Assembly: GCF_000766865.1 (NCBI RefSeq)
Contig: NZ_JNFA01000024.1
Coordinates: 124,001-188,000, forward strand
Direction: 5' to 3'
DNA from: Listeria booriae
GTDB taxonomy: Bacteria > Bacillota > Bacilli > Lactobacillales > Listeriaceae
Length of the DNA: 64,000 nucleotides
Below, piece after piece: positions 16,938 through 25,002 of the stretch (position 1 is its first letter; each line of letters begins with the position of its first letter). A program made the position numbers and the translations under genes. Under the pieces are notes generated by a model. The model did no database searches and had not been told where the DNA came from. It worked only from the letters and a program-made list of their open reading frames with translations.

Positions 16938-18040
16938 TGGAAATGTTATATTTTATAGGGATGATGATTATAGTAGTGGGGTTACAAGCGGTGACGCCAT
17001 ATGTGATTCGTCGTGGGGAAAGTTTTGGGGTTATGATTGGGGAAGAGGCTGCGAAGGACCCGGTGATTCGGAAAATGAAGCGGCAGTTTGTGCAGTGGAA
17101 TGTGGTTGTGGGTGCTGCGGTGACGATTGTTGTTGCGGTAATTTTAGCGATGTTAAATGGGAATGAGAACGGGCAAGCGATCGTGCTTATTATTGCGATT
17201 TTGGCTGTGTGTGTCCTTTCGTTTTTGATTTATATTCGTTTTTATCGGGCGACGCTTGCTTGGAAACGCGAGCATTTGGAAGTTGTGGCCGACAAGGTCG
17301 ATATTGTGATGGTAGACACGACTTTTCACCGCCAAAAACTGACGATTTCGTACATTTGGTATTTGATTCCGCTAGCCGTGATTTTGGTGACCATTGGCTT
17401 GACGGTGATTTATTATAGTCAAATTCCGAGTCAGATTCCGATGCACTATAATTTCAATAATGAAGTGACGAATTATGCGGCAAAAAGTTATCGTACGGTG
17501 ATGATGATGCCGGTGATGCAAATCGTGATGCTTGGCTTGTTTATCTTTATTAATTATATGATGACGCGAAGTAAACAAGTGATTGATAATGATAATCCGA
17601 CGCTTTCTATGAAACGCAATGTGATGTTCCGCCAAATTTATAGTAAGTTCAATTTGGTGATGGGAACGTTGTTAATGCTTCTTTTCATGGTCGTTCAATT
17701 GTCGTTCATTTTTGCGATTCCGTCAGTTGTGATAGGTATTTCTGTAGCTGTTGTTCTTGTCATTATTTTTGGTGGACTCATTTTCTTGATGGTTCGCGTG
17801 GGGCAAGGCGGCAGCCGCTTGAAGCTAGAGGATACCGGTGAAGTGGATCGCAAGCCGATTCGTGATGATGATGCGAATTGGAAACTCGGCGTATTTTACG
17901 TGAACCGCCAAGACCCAGCCCTTTTTGTTGAAAAACGGTTTGGTGTTGGTTGGACGATAAATATGGCGCGGCCAGCAGCTTGGATTATGTTTGCGCTGGT
18001 TATTGGGGTTATTGTTGCCGTTAGTGTTATTTTTAGTTAA
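16934..18040 (+). CDS. DUF1648/DUF5808 (SdpI-like) membrane protein
   Basis: 368 residues with about eight membrane segments. The central part (SQIPSQIPMHYNFNNEVTNY) is the DUF1648 motif shared with SdpI, the immunity protein against the SdpC toxin. Near the C-terminus, WKLGVFYVNRQDPALFVEKR...GWTINMARP is the DUF5808 motif. Co-transcribed with the YtrA-type regulator. A role in resistance to membrane-active agents is plausible by family but unproven. Either ATG 16934 or 16937 could be the start. Confidence 0.8.
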   Translation: MMEMLYFIGMMIIVVGLQAVTPYVIRRGESFGVMIGEEAAKDPVIRKMKRQFVQWNVVVGAAVTIVVAVILAMLNGNENGQAIVLIIAILAVCVLSFLIYIRFYRATLAWKREHLEVVADKVDIVMVDTTFHRQKLTISYIWYLIPLAVILVTIGLTVIYYSQIPSQIPMHYNFNNEVTNYAAKSYRTVMMMPVMQIVMLGLFIFINYMMTRSKQVIDNDNPTLSMKRNVMFRQIYSKFNLVMGTLLMLLFMVVQLSFIFAIPSVVIGISVAVVLVIIFGGLIFLMVRVGQGGSRLKLEDTGEVDRKPIRDDDANWKLGVFYVNRQDPALFVEKRFGVGWTINMARPAAWIMFALVIGVIVAVSVIFS

Positions 18041-18061
18041 GAAAATATATCTCACACCGCG

Positions 18062-18107
18062 ACATGAACACAATTGTGTTGAAATACAAATGTGTTCATG
18101 TTATAAT
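18062..18107 (+). promoter_or_regulatory. Toxin-antitoxin promoter and operator
   Basis: TTGAAA (18079-18084), 17 bases, TATAAT (18102-18107). An 11-base inverted repeat ACATGAACACA (18062-18072) / TGTGTTCATGT (18091-18101) spans the core promoter and includes an inner AACACAATTGTGTT palindrome, suited to autoregulation by the antitoxin-toxin complex. Confidence 0.78.
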
Positions 18108-18141
18108 CAAAGTATAAATAAAGACGTGAGGAGGGATATAT

Positions 18142-18375
18142 ATGGCTACGATTACAGTTCGCGTATCAGAAATAGAGAAGCTGTTTCTAGATAAAATGGC
18201 GAAGTTTGAAGGAAAAAGCTTGTCAGATTTATTGAAGACGACAACGCTTGAATCATTAGAAGATGAATACGATGCTCGTGTAGCTGACTATGCATATGAA
18301 GAATATTTAGAACGGCCTAAATCGCGTCCTTTATCCGATGTTATGTCAGAATACGGACTGGAGGATAATGAATGA
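18142..18375 (+). CDS. RelB/DUF6290-like antitoxin
   Basis: 77 residues. Starts TITVRVSEIEKLFLDKMAKFEGKSLS, a ribbon-helix-helix with the typical beta strand, then an acidic toxin-binding tail. RBS GAGGAGG about 8 bases upstream. The stop overlaps the toxin gene by 4 bases. Binds the palindromic promoter and neutralises the RelE-type toxin. Confidence 0.88.
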   Translation: MATITVRVSEIEKLFLDKMAKFEGKSLSDLLKTTTLESLEDEYDARVADYAYEEYLERPKSRPLSDVMSEYGLEDNE

Positions 18376-18641
18376 GCTATCAGGTCAGAACAACACCAAG
18401 ATTCGAAAAGCAACTGTCCAAACTAGATAAACAAGTTAGCCGTACCATTTTAAGATGGCTTGCCAAACACATTGATGGTGCCGATAATCCTCGTATAAGC
18501 GGGAAACCTTTGCTTGGAAAATACGCAGGTCAGTGGCGCTACCGGGTTGGCGATTACCGTGTTATTTGTCAGATTAATGATGGAGAACTGATCATTCTTG
18601 CTTTAGAGGTTGGTCACAGAAGTGGCATCTATGAATCATAG
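18372..18641 (+). CDS. RelE/ParE-superfamily toxin
   Basis: 89 residues: YQVRTTPRFEKQLSKLDKQV, LLGKYAGQWRYRVGDYRVICQI and VGHRSGIYE are standard for RelE-type mRNA interferases, including basic residues (K/R near 50-62) and the C-terminal Tyr. By family it cleaves mRNA on the ribosome. Both genes are intact. Confidence 0.9.
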   Translation: MSYQVRTTPRFEKQLSKLDKQVSRTILRWLAKHIDGADNPRISGKPLLGKYAGQWRYRVGDYRVICQINDGELIILALEVGHRSGIYES

Positions 18642-18642
18642 C

Positions 18643-18692
18643 AAAAAGCAGGATTTCCTATCTAATTTGTAGACGGGAAATCCTGCTTTTTT
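18643..18692. terminator. Bidirectional terminator
   Basis: Stem AAAAAGCAGGATTTCC / GGAAATCCTGCTTTTT between the toxin gene and the convergent LCP gene. Confidence 0.85.
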
Positions 18693-18724
18693 CGAACAAC
18701 ATGTATACACATTGTACTTTTTAA

Positions 18725-19669
18725 TTATTTGATTTCTAGATTTTTGGCTAAGCTGTCATGTAGTTTTTGACGTTCAGCGTCGGATACGTTGTAGTACCAG
18801 ATACCGTCTGAGATACCGCCATCACCAGCGACTGTCATGTTCTCCACATTGTTTCGTGCGGAAATATAGTTCTTAGCAATACGAGTAATGTCTGTCATTG
18901 TTAAATCGGTTTGCATGTTTTTGCCGACTGCAGATAAGATTTCATCGAAGTTCCATAATGTTTGTGTTGTTGCCACTTTGTTAACAACGGCTTGGATAAC
19001 TTGTTGTTGACGCATTTGACGACCAAAGTCACCACGCGCATCCGTTTTACGAATACGAACATAGGCTAATGCATCGGTACCGTCTAATTTTACGTTACCT
19101 TTTTTGAAGTCTATTTCGTTGTTGTTAACATCGTTCTTACCTAGGCTGATGTCCATATCATTATAAACTTCTACGCCACCTACAGCGTCAACTAAATCTT
19201 TCAAGCCTTCCATGTTAATCTTGATGTAATAGTTAATTGGAATGCCATTTAAAAAGTGTGTTACTGTATCTTCGGCCATTTTTACACCGCCATAAGCATA
19301 GGCAGCATTGATTTTATTTGTGGAATCGTGACCAATGATTTCGGTTTTTGTATCACGAGGAATACTTAAAATTTGTGCTTTATTCGTTGTGCCATTGACG
19401 GTTGCAACCATCGTTGTATCGGAGCGCCCAACATCGCCATCACGTTGGTCAATACCAAGAATTAAAACGGAGAACGGGTTTTGGCCATCTAGTTTTACTG
19501 GGTTAGCAGCATCTTTTACAGGTTCGTAGATTTTATCCATCGTTGATTTCGTTTGGAAAACGGCATAGCCAACGATTCCTCCCAAAATTAAGAAAATACC
19601 TAAAATAGACCATAGAAAAATTCGTAAACCTGTTCGTTTTTTCTTTTTTGTGCGTTTCTCTGCGCGCAT
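18725..19669 (-). CDS. LytR-CpsA-Psr (LCP) family wall-polymer ligase
   Basis: 314 residues. Basic cytoplasmic N-terminus (RAEKRTKKKKRTGLR), one membrane helix (about 15-37), then an extracellular LCP domain: NPFSVLILGIDQRDGDVGRSDTTM, SIPRDTKTEI, KINAAYAYGG and ALAYVRIRKTDARGDFGR with the catalytic Arg/Asp set. The family transfers undecaprenyl-linked polymers such as teichoic acid to peptidoglycan. It is divergent from tagO, which starts the same pathway. A paralogue is cut by the window end at 63.5 kb. Confidence 0.9.
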   Translation of the reverse strand: MRAEKRTKKKKRTGLRIFLWSILGIFLILGGIVGYAVFQTKSTMDKIYEPVKDAANPVKLDGQNPFSVLILGIDQRDGDVGRSDTTMVATVNGTTNKAQILSIPRDTKTEIIGHDSTNKINAAYAYGGVKMAEDTVTHFLNGIPINYYIKINMEGLKDLVDAVGGVEVYNDMDISLGKNDVNNNEIDFKKGNVKLDGTDALAYVRIRKTDARGDFGRQMRQQQVIQAVVNKVATTQTLWNFDEILSAVGKNMQTDLTMTDITRIAKNYISARNNVENMTVAGDGGISDGIWYYNVSDAERQKLHDSLAKNLEIK

Positions 19670-19818
19670 TAGCGTCTCAACCTCTCTAAAAGTTTTCTGT
19701 CATCTTCTATTCTACTACAAACTGGCATTTCTGTCACTGGCATTTCTATGAGTTTTTCATGAGAATTCAGAAAAACAGATGTTACAAGTATCTATTTCTT
19801 TTTTGAAAAGGATTTTCA

Positions 19819-19848
19819 TTGTATTTTTTCAAAGGTTATGGGTATAAT
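19819..19848 (+). promoter_or_regulatory. Probable tagO promoter
   Basis: TTGTAT (19819-19824), 18 bases, TATAAT (19843-19848). It gives a 5' leader of about 85 bases before tagO, for which I recognise no riboswitch. Confidence 0.55.
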
Positions 19849-19940
19849 TACTGGGAGCCTTGCGAATTTTACGCGTTAGGTATCAAGTGAGAGATGGGAA
19901 ATAACCATCGTAACCCCCAAAAGGAAAGGAGCACGAGACA

Positions 19941-21005
19941 TTGATGCTTTCCGTTATTTTAATTTGTTTTCTCGCCTCGTTGCTACTAACTCCTGTGGTG
20001 AGGAAAATAGTACTTAGATTTGATATAACAGATAAACCAGATAAACGAAGAATTAATGTAGTTCCAATACCGAGCTTAGGCGGAGTTGCTATCTTTATCG
20101 CGTTTTTGATTGGGATTTTCTTATTACCGATTGATAAAACATTGATGTGGCCGCTCGTTATCGGGGCGTCCGTTGTTGTATTGACGGGGATATTGGATGA
20201 TATATTTGAGCTAAAGGCGCGTTACAAGATGCTTGGTCAGGTGATTGCTGCTGGAATTATTGTGTTCTGGGGTGGCATTAATATTACGTTTATTAACTTG
20301 CCATTTGGTGGTGAAATCCATTTCGGTATTCTTTCTATTCCGCTTACAATTATTTGGATTGTGGCGATTTCGAATGCGATTAATTTGATTGATGGACTAG
20401 ACGGCTTGGCTGCTGGTGTATCAACGATTGCGCTCTTAACTATCATGGGAATGGCTTTTGTGATGGGAGATCCGCTCGTTATTATGATTACGGCTGTGCT
20501 GGCTGCTTCAACGCTTGGTTTTTTACCATACAACTTCTACCCCGCCAAAATTTTCATGGGTGATACTGGGGCGTTGTTTCTCGGTTATATTATCGCGATT
20601 CTGTCGTTGATGGGGTTCAAAAACGTTACGTTTATTTCGTTGATTGTGCCCGTACTTATTCTTGGTGTGCCGATTTTTGATACGATTTTGGCAATTATTC
20701 GCCGTGTTGTTCACCGGACTCCGATTGCGATGGCCGACAAGTCGCATTTGCATCATAGTTTGATGAAACTTGGATTTACACATCGGCAGACAGTCATTTT
20801 GATTTACGGTATTTCGATGCTATTTTCATTATTTGCGCTTATTTTTACGATGTCGACGTTCTGGGGATCGTTCTTGCTCATTTTCATTTTGCTAATTGTC
20901 GTCGAGTTTTTCGTCGAGGTATTAGGATTGGTGAGTCAGAACTATCGACCTGTGATGCGTTTGTTGCGGATGGAACGTGTGGAGCATGAAGAGGAGCAAG
21001 AATAG
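19941..21005 (+). CDS. tagO: UDP-GlcNAc:undecaprenyl-phosphate GlcNAc-1-phosphate transferase
   Basis: 354 residues with about eleven membrane segments. Catalytic and metal motifs GILDDIFELKARYK (DD pair), NAINLIDGLDGLAAG, FYPAKIFMGDTGALFLGY and the His cluster KSHLHHSLM mark the WecA/TagO branch rather than MraY. It makes the first lipid-linked intermediate for wall teichoic acid. TTG 19941 has AAAGGAG 9 bases upstream; ATG 19944 is also possible. Confidence 0.93.
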   Translation: MMLSVILICFLASLLLTPVVRKIVLRFDITDKPDKRRINVVPIPSLGGVAIFIAFLIGIFLLPIDKTLMWPLVIGASVVVLTGILDDIFELKARYKMLGQVIAAGIIVFWGGINITFINLPFGGEIHFGILSIPLTIIWIVAISNAINLIDGLDGLAAGVSTIALLTIMGMAFVMGDPLVIMITAVLAASTLGFLPYNFYPAKIFMGDTGALFLGYIIAILSLMGFKNVTFISLIVPVLILGVPIFDTILAIIRRVVHRTPIAMADKSHLHHSLMKLGFTHRQTVILIYGISMLFSLFALIFTMSTFWGSFLLIFILLIVVEFFVEVLGLVSQNYRPVMRLLRMERVEHEEEQE

Positions 21006-21115
21006 TTTGAGAAGGAACTTGTCTTAGCGGATGGGTTCTTTTTTTGTTGTTGATGACTGGATACATCTGTGTTAATCTATTCAAGTAGGTTAAACAGATC
21101 AAAGGAGAGATTAAC

Positions 21116-22024
21116 ATGAATATTATTGCCACGGCAGAGTCAGTTATGCAAGCTGAATCGTTGCTAGGCGCGGGGGTAGACACATTGTACGTTGGAGGTA
21201 GCCGATTTGGACTGCGCATGCCGCAATCACTTTCGCTTGCCGACATACGTGAAATTACTAACAAAGCGCATGGGGCAGGGAAAAAGGTGCTCGTTGCAGT
21301 GAACGCCTTAATGCATAACGAACATTTGAAGGATTTACCTGATTATTTACGTGAATTAGCTAACATGAAAGTGGATGCGGTCACGGTTGGAGATCCTGGT
21401 GTTGTTTTTATGTTGCACGAAATGGAACTGGATTTGCCGTTTATTTATGACGCGCAAACGTTTGTGACGAGTGCAGAGCAAGTGGATTTTTGGGTGAAAC
21501 AAGGGGCTGTTGGTGCGGTAATGGCGCGGGAGCTAACGTTAATTGAGCTTGAAGCGATTACGGCGAAAATGGATGTGCCGATTGAGGTGCAGGTGTACGG
21601 ACCAACATGTATTCACCAATCAAAACGGAAACTGGTGACGAATTATCATAATATCGTGGAGATTAAAGATGATACGTCGAAGGAGCGCGGGCTTTATTTG
21701 CGTGAACCGAACGATGCGGACAGCCAGTTGCCCATTTATGAAGATGAGAATGGGACACATATTTTTTCAACAGAAGATTTGTCGTTGATGCCGTATTTGG
21801 AAAGAGTGTATCATGCGGGGCTTAGAACGTGGAAGCTGGACGGTGTTTTATTGCCGGGTGAGGATTTTGTCGCGATTGTCGCGCTATTTGTGAAGGCAAA
21901 AGAAGCGCTTGAAGCGGGCGAGTTTGTCGCGGAAACTTTTGTGAATAAGTTAGCAAAATTACAACCAGCCACGCGTGTACTTGGAACAGGATTCTTCTTG
22001 AAACAACCAGATGAAGTGAAATAG
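21116..22024 (+). CDS. trhP1: U32-family protein, TrhP1-like (YrrN)
   Basis: 302 residues. MNIIATAESVMQAESLLGAGVDTLYVGG and YGPTCIHQSKRKLVTNYHN match the shorter partner (YrrN) of the Bacillus U32 pair. Once called peptidases, these proteins are now linked to prephenate-dependent 5-hydroxyuridine formation at tRNA position 34. It lacks the multi-Cys cluster of its partner. RBS AAAGGAGAG upstream; 13 bases separate it from the next gene. Confidence 0.85.
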   Translation: MNIIATAESVMQAESLLGAGVDTLYVGGSRFGLRMPQSLSLADIREITNKAHGAGKKVLVAVNALMHNEHLKDLPDYLRELANMKVDAVTVGDPGVVFMLHEMELDLPFIYDAQTFVTSAEQVDFWVKQGAVGAVMARELTLIELEAITAKMDVPIEVQVYGPTCIHQSKRKLVTNYHNIVEIKDDTSKERGLYLREPNDADSQLPIYEDENGTHIFSTEDLSLMPYLERVYHAGLRTWKLDGVLLPGEDFVAIVALFVKAKEALEAGEFVAETFVNKLAKLQPATRVLGTGFFLKQPDEVK

Positions 22025-22037
22025 GAGGGCATGAACG

Positions 22038-23291
22038 ATGAGAAAAATATTGAAAAAACCAGAAGTTTTGGCACCAGCAGGAAATCTTGAGAAATTAAAA
22101 ATTGCGATTCGCTATGGCGCGGATGCTGTATATATTGGCGGGCAGGCTTTCGGGCTTCGTTCGCGTGCGGGAAACTTTTCGTATGAGGAGATGCAAGAAG
22201 GAGTTGCGTTTGCGCATGAACGTGATGCTAAAGTGTACGTGGCGGCGAATATGGTGGCGCATGACGGTGATACGGAAGGTGCGGGTGAGTTTTTCCGGAC
22301 GTTGCGTGATATCGGGATTGATGCGGTAATCGTGTCGGATCCAGCGCTGATTAGTATTTGTTTTGCGGATGCGCCAGGGCTTCCAGTGCATTTATCGACG
22401 CAAGCTTCGGCGACGAACTACAAAACATTGGAATTCTGGAAACAGCAAGGTTTGGAGCGCGTTGTTTTGGCGCGTGAGGTAAGCATGAGTGAAATTCAGG
22501 AAATTGGTCAAAATACAGATGTCGAGATGGAAGCTTTCATTCATGGCGCGATGTGTATTTCTTATTCGGGGCGTTGTACGTTGTCGAACCATATGGCGAA
22601 TCGTGATGCGAACCGTGGTGGTTGTGCGCAAAGCTGTCGTTGGAAATACGACCTTTTTGAAATGGATAATGGCTTGCCGCGGAATATCGTGGATGAGGAT
22701 GAAGAACCGTTTTCGATGAGTGCGGTGGATCTTTCGATGATTCGCTACATTCCTGATATGGTCGAAGCAGGCGTGGATAGTTTGAAAATTGAGGGCCGGA
22801 TGAAGTCGATTCACTATGTTTCGACGGTGGCTAGTGTATATCGCAAAGTTGTTGATGCTTACTGCGCGGACCCTGATAATTTTGTATTCGATCCTGCGTG
22901 GGAAGATGAACTTTGGAAAGTAGCACAGCGCGAGTTGTCGACGGGATTCTTTTACCGCGAGCCGACAGAAGACGAGCAACTATTCGGCAAAACGCGTAAA
23001 ATTCCACAATATGCTTTCGCGGCACAAGTACTGGACTATGATCCAGAAACGAAAATCGCGACGCTGCAACAACGTAATAATTTTGGTGTCGGTGAGGAAA
23101 TCGAATTTTACGGTCCGGGTGAAGTTGGCTTTAAACAAGTCGTGACAGAGCTTTGGAATGAATTTGATGAGCCGATTGACCGTGCGCCAAATGCAATGAT
23201 GACGGTGAAAATGACCGTGGATCATCCAGTGGCTGAATTCTATTTTATGCGTAAGAAAAAAGTAGAACGTGTGCGCACAAAAGTAAAGTAG
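22038..23291 (+). CDS. trhP2: U32-family protein, TrhP2-like (YrrO)
   Basis: 417 residues. KPEVLAPAGNLEKLKIAIRYGADAVYIGG at the N-terminus and the U32 signature EAFIHGAMCISYSGRCTLSN, followed by RGGCAQSCRW, give four conserved Cys residues expected to bind an iron-sulfur cluster. Partner of the preceding gene in tRNA U34 hydroxylation by homology to Bacillus YrrO / E. coli TrhP. A weak hairpin (AACCAGAGAT / ATCTCTGGTT, 23307-23346) follows. Confidence 0.87.
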   Translation: MRKILKKPEVLAPAGNLEKLKIAIRYGADAVYIGGQAFGLRSRAGNFSYEEMQEGVAFAHERDAKVYVAANMVAHDGDTEGAGEFFRTLRDIGIDAVIVSDPALISICFADAPGLPVHLSTQASATNYKTLEFWKQQGLERVVLAREVSMSEIQEIGQNTDVEMEAFIHGAMCISYSGRCTLSNHMANRDANRGGCAQSCRWKYDLFEMDNGLPRNIVDEDEEPFSMSAVDLSMIRYIPDMVEAGVDSLKIEGRMKSIHYVSTVASVYRKVVDAYCADPDNFVFDPAWEDELWKVAQRELSTGFFYREPTEDEQLFGKTRKIPQYAFAAQVLDYDPETKIATLQQRNNFGVGEEIEFYGPGEVGFKQVVTELWNEFDEPIDRAPNAMMTVKMTVDHPVAEFYFMRKKKVERVRTKVK

Positions 23292-23426
23292 TATACAAAA
23301 ATATAGAACCAGAGATTGCCTTGCAGAACAGGAGGTCATCTCTGGTTTATTCAGGCTTGCGAATGATTGTGATTAGGTAGGAAGACTGGTATAATAGTGT
23401 CAAATGAGAAAAGGAGTTGTTTGAAC

Positions 23427-23984
23427 ATGATAGGATGGATTATTGCTATCGCGGTTGTGGTCATACTTGTCTTAATTTATTTTGGCATGTATAACAGCCT
23501 TGTAAAATATCGTAACAGAGTAGAGGAAACTTGGGCGCAAATCGATGTGCAACTGAAACGTCGCTTTGACTTGATTCCGAACTTAATTGAAACGGTAAAA
23601 GGCTATGCATCACACGAAAAAGAAACATTAGCGAAAGTCGTTGAAGCACGTAACATGATGACACAAGCTCCAGCAGACGGACGCAATCAACAAATGGAAG
23701 CTGACAACATGCTAACAGGTGCGCTAAAATCTGTTTTTGCACTTGGAGAAGCGTACCCAGATCTAAAAGCCAATACATCATTTATCGAATTGCAACACGA
23801 ACTAGCAACAACAGAGAACAAAGTGGCTTATTCACGCCAACTGTACAATACAACAGTCATGACATACAACACAAAGATTGAATCAGTACCTTCTAACATC
23901 GTTGCCAAAATGGGCGGTTTCACAAAACGCGACATGCTTGCAACACCAGAAGAAGAAAAAGTAGTTCCAAAAGTTCAATTCTAA
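23427..23984 (+). CDS. lemA: LemA family protein
   Basis: 185 residues from ATG 23427 (AAGGAG 10 bases upstream); an upstream in-frame start at 23397 is not supported. One N-terminal membrane helix (2-20), then the LemA coiled helices with NRVEETWAQIDVQLKRRFDLIPNL and NTSFIELQHELATTENKVAY. Molecular role unknown. The conserved pairing with htpX, 23 bases downstream, suggests a shared membrane-quality task. Confidence 0.92.
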   Translation: MIGWIIAIAVVVILVLIYFGMYNSLVKYRNRVEETWAQIDVQLKRRFDLIPNLIETVKGYASHEKETLAKVVEARNMMTQAPADGRNQQMEADNMLTGALKSVFALGEAYPDLKANTSFIELQHELATTENKVAYSRQLYNTTVMTYNTKIESVPSNIVAKMGGFTKRDMLATPEEEKVVPKVQF

Positions 23985-24007
23985 AACACTGAAAGGAAGA
24001 ATGCGCC

Positions 24008-24931
24008 ATGTTATTTGAACAAATAGCGGCAAATAAGCGTAAGACAGTGTTCATTGTTTTAGGATTCTTCATTTTTGTGATGTTGGTTGGCTGTGCGATT
24101 GGGATTTTAGTTTACAACAATTACTTGAACGGTTTGATTATGGCCGCAGTCATTGGCGCGATTTACATTGCAATTATGATTTTTTCGAGTTCGAAAGTTG
24201 TTATGGCGATGAATCGTGCGCAAGAAATCACGTCTAAAGATCAAGAGCCAGTGCTTTGGGATACGGTGGAAAGCATGGCGATGGTAGCTGGTATTCCGAT
24301 GCCGAAAGTATATATCGTAGAAGATAACAGCCCAAACGCGTTTGCCACGGGAATTTCCCCTGAAAAAGGTGCTGTTGCCGTGACACGTGGTTTGCTAAAC
24401 AAGTTAGAGCGTTACGAGCTAGAAGGTGTTATCGCGCATGAAGTGGCGCATATTCGGAATTATGATATCCGTCTTTCCACGATTGCGATTGCCTTGGTTG
24501 CGGTAGTTGCGATTCTGTCTGATTTAGCGATGCGTATGCTTTTCTGGGGTAGTATTACTGGTGGGAATAACAACAGGAAGAGTAATGATAACAATAACGG
24601 TGGTGCACAAGCTATCATTTATATTATCGCGCTAGTTTTTGTTATTTTAGCACCGATTATTGCTACTGCGATTCAGTTCGCGCTAAGCCGAAACCGTGAA
24701 TACTTGGCGGACGCAACAGCGATTGAATTAACACGTAACCCACAAGGCCTAGCAGACGCTCTTCGCAAAATTGGCGGTGACACAACGAAGATGAAACAAC
24801 CAAGCGCAGCGTCCGAGTCAATCTACTTCACAACACCATCTAAAGGTGAGAAAAAGAAGAAAGAAAAAGCCGGACTGTTCGATTCCCATCCACCAATTTC
24901 AAGTCGAATTGAGCGATTGGAACATATGTAA
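24008..24931 (+). CDS. htpX: Membrane zinc metalloprotease HtpX
   Basis: 307 residues. Two N-terminal membrane segments (about 15-60), zinc motif GVIAHEVAHIRNYD near residue 140, two further hydrophobic segments, and the third ligand in SRNREYLADATAIELT. A Lys-rich tail GEKKKKEKAGLFDSHPP is typical. It degrades damaged membrane proteins. Operon with lemA. Confidence 0.95.
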   Translation: MLFEQIAANKRKTVFIVLGFFIFVMLVGCAIGILVYNNYLNGLIMAAVIGAIYIAIMIFSSSKVVMAMNRAQEITSKDQEPVLWDTVESMAMVAGIPMPKVYIVEDNSPNAFATGISPEKGAVAVTRGLLNKLERYELEGVIAHEVAHIRNYDIRLSTIAIALVAVVAILSDLAMRMLFWGSITGGNNNRKSNDNNNGGAQAIIYIIALVFVILAPIIATAIQFALSRNREYLADATAIELTRNPQGLADALRKIGGDTTKMKQPSAASESIYFTTPSKGEKKKKEKAGLFDSHPPISSRIERLEHM

Positions 24932-24941
24932 ACACTGAATA

Positions 24942-24999
24942 AAAAACATGTACCTACTAAAAAACTAGTAATGCTAGTGATTTAGTAGGTACATTTTTG
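24942..24999. terminator. Bidirectional terminator
   Basis: Long stem ATGTACCTACTAAA / TTTAGTAGGTACAT with flanking A and T runs, between htpX and the convergent ATPase gene. Confidence 0.85.
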
Positions 25000-25002
25000 C
25001 AT

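Noticed and set aside
19849-19940. Riboswitch in the tagO leader
   Set aside because: A small GCG...CGC hairpin is visible, but no known aptamer core and no terminator or sequestering pair.
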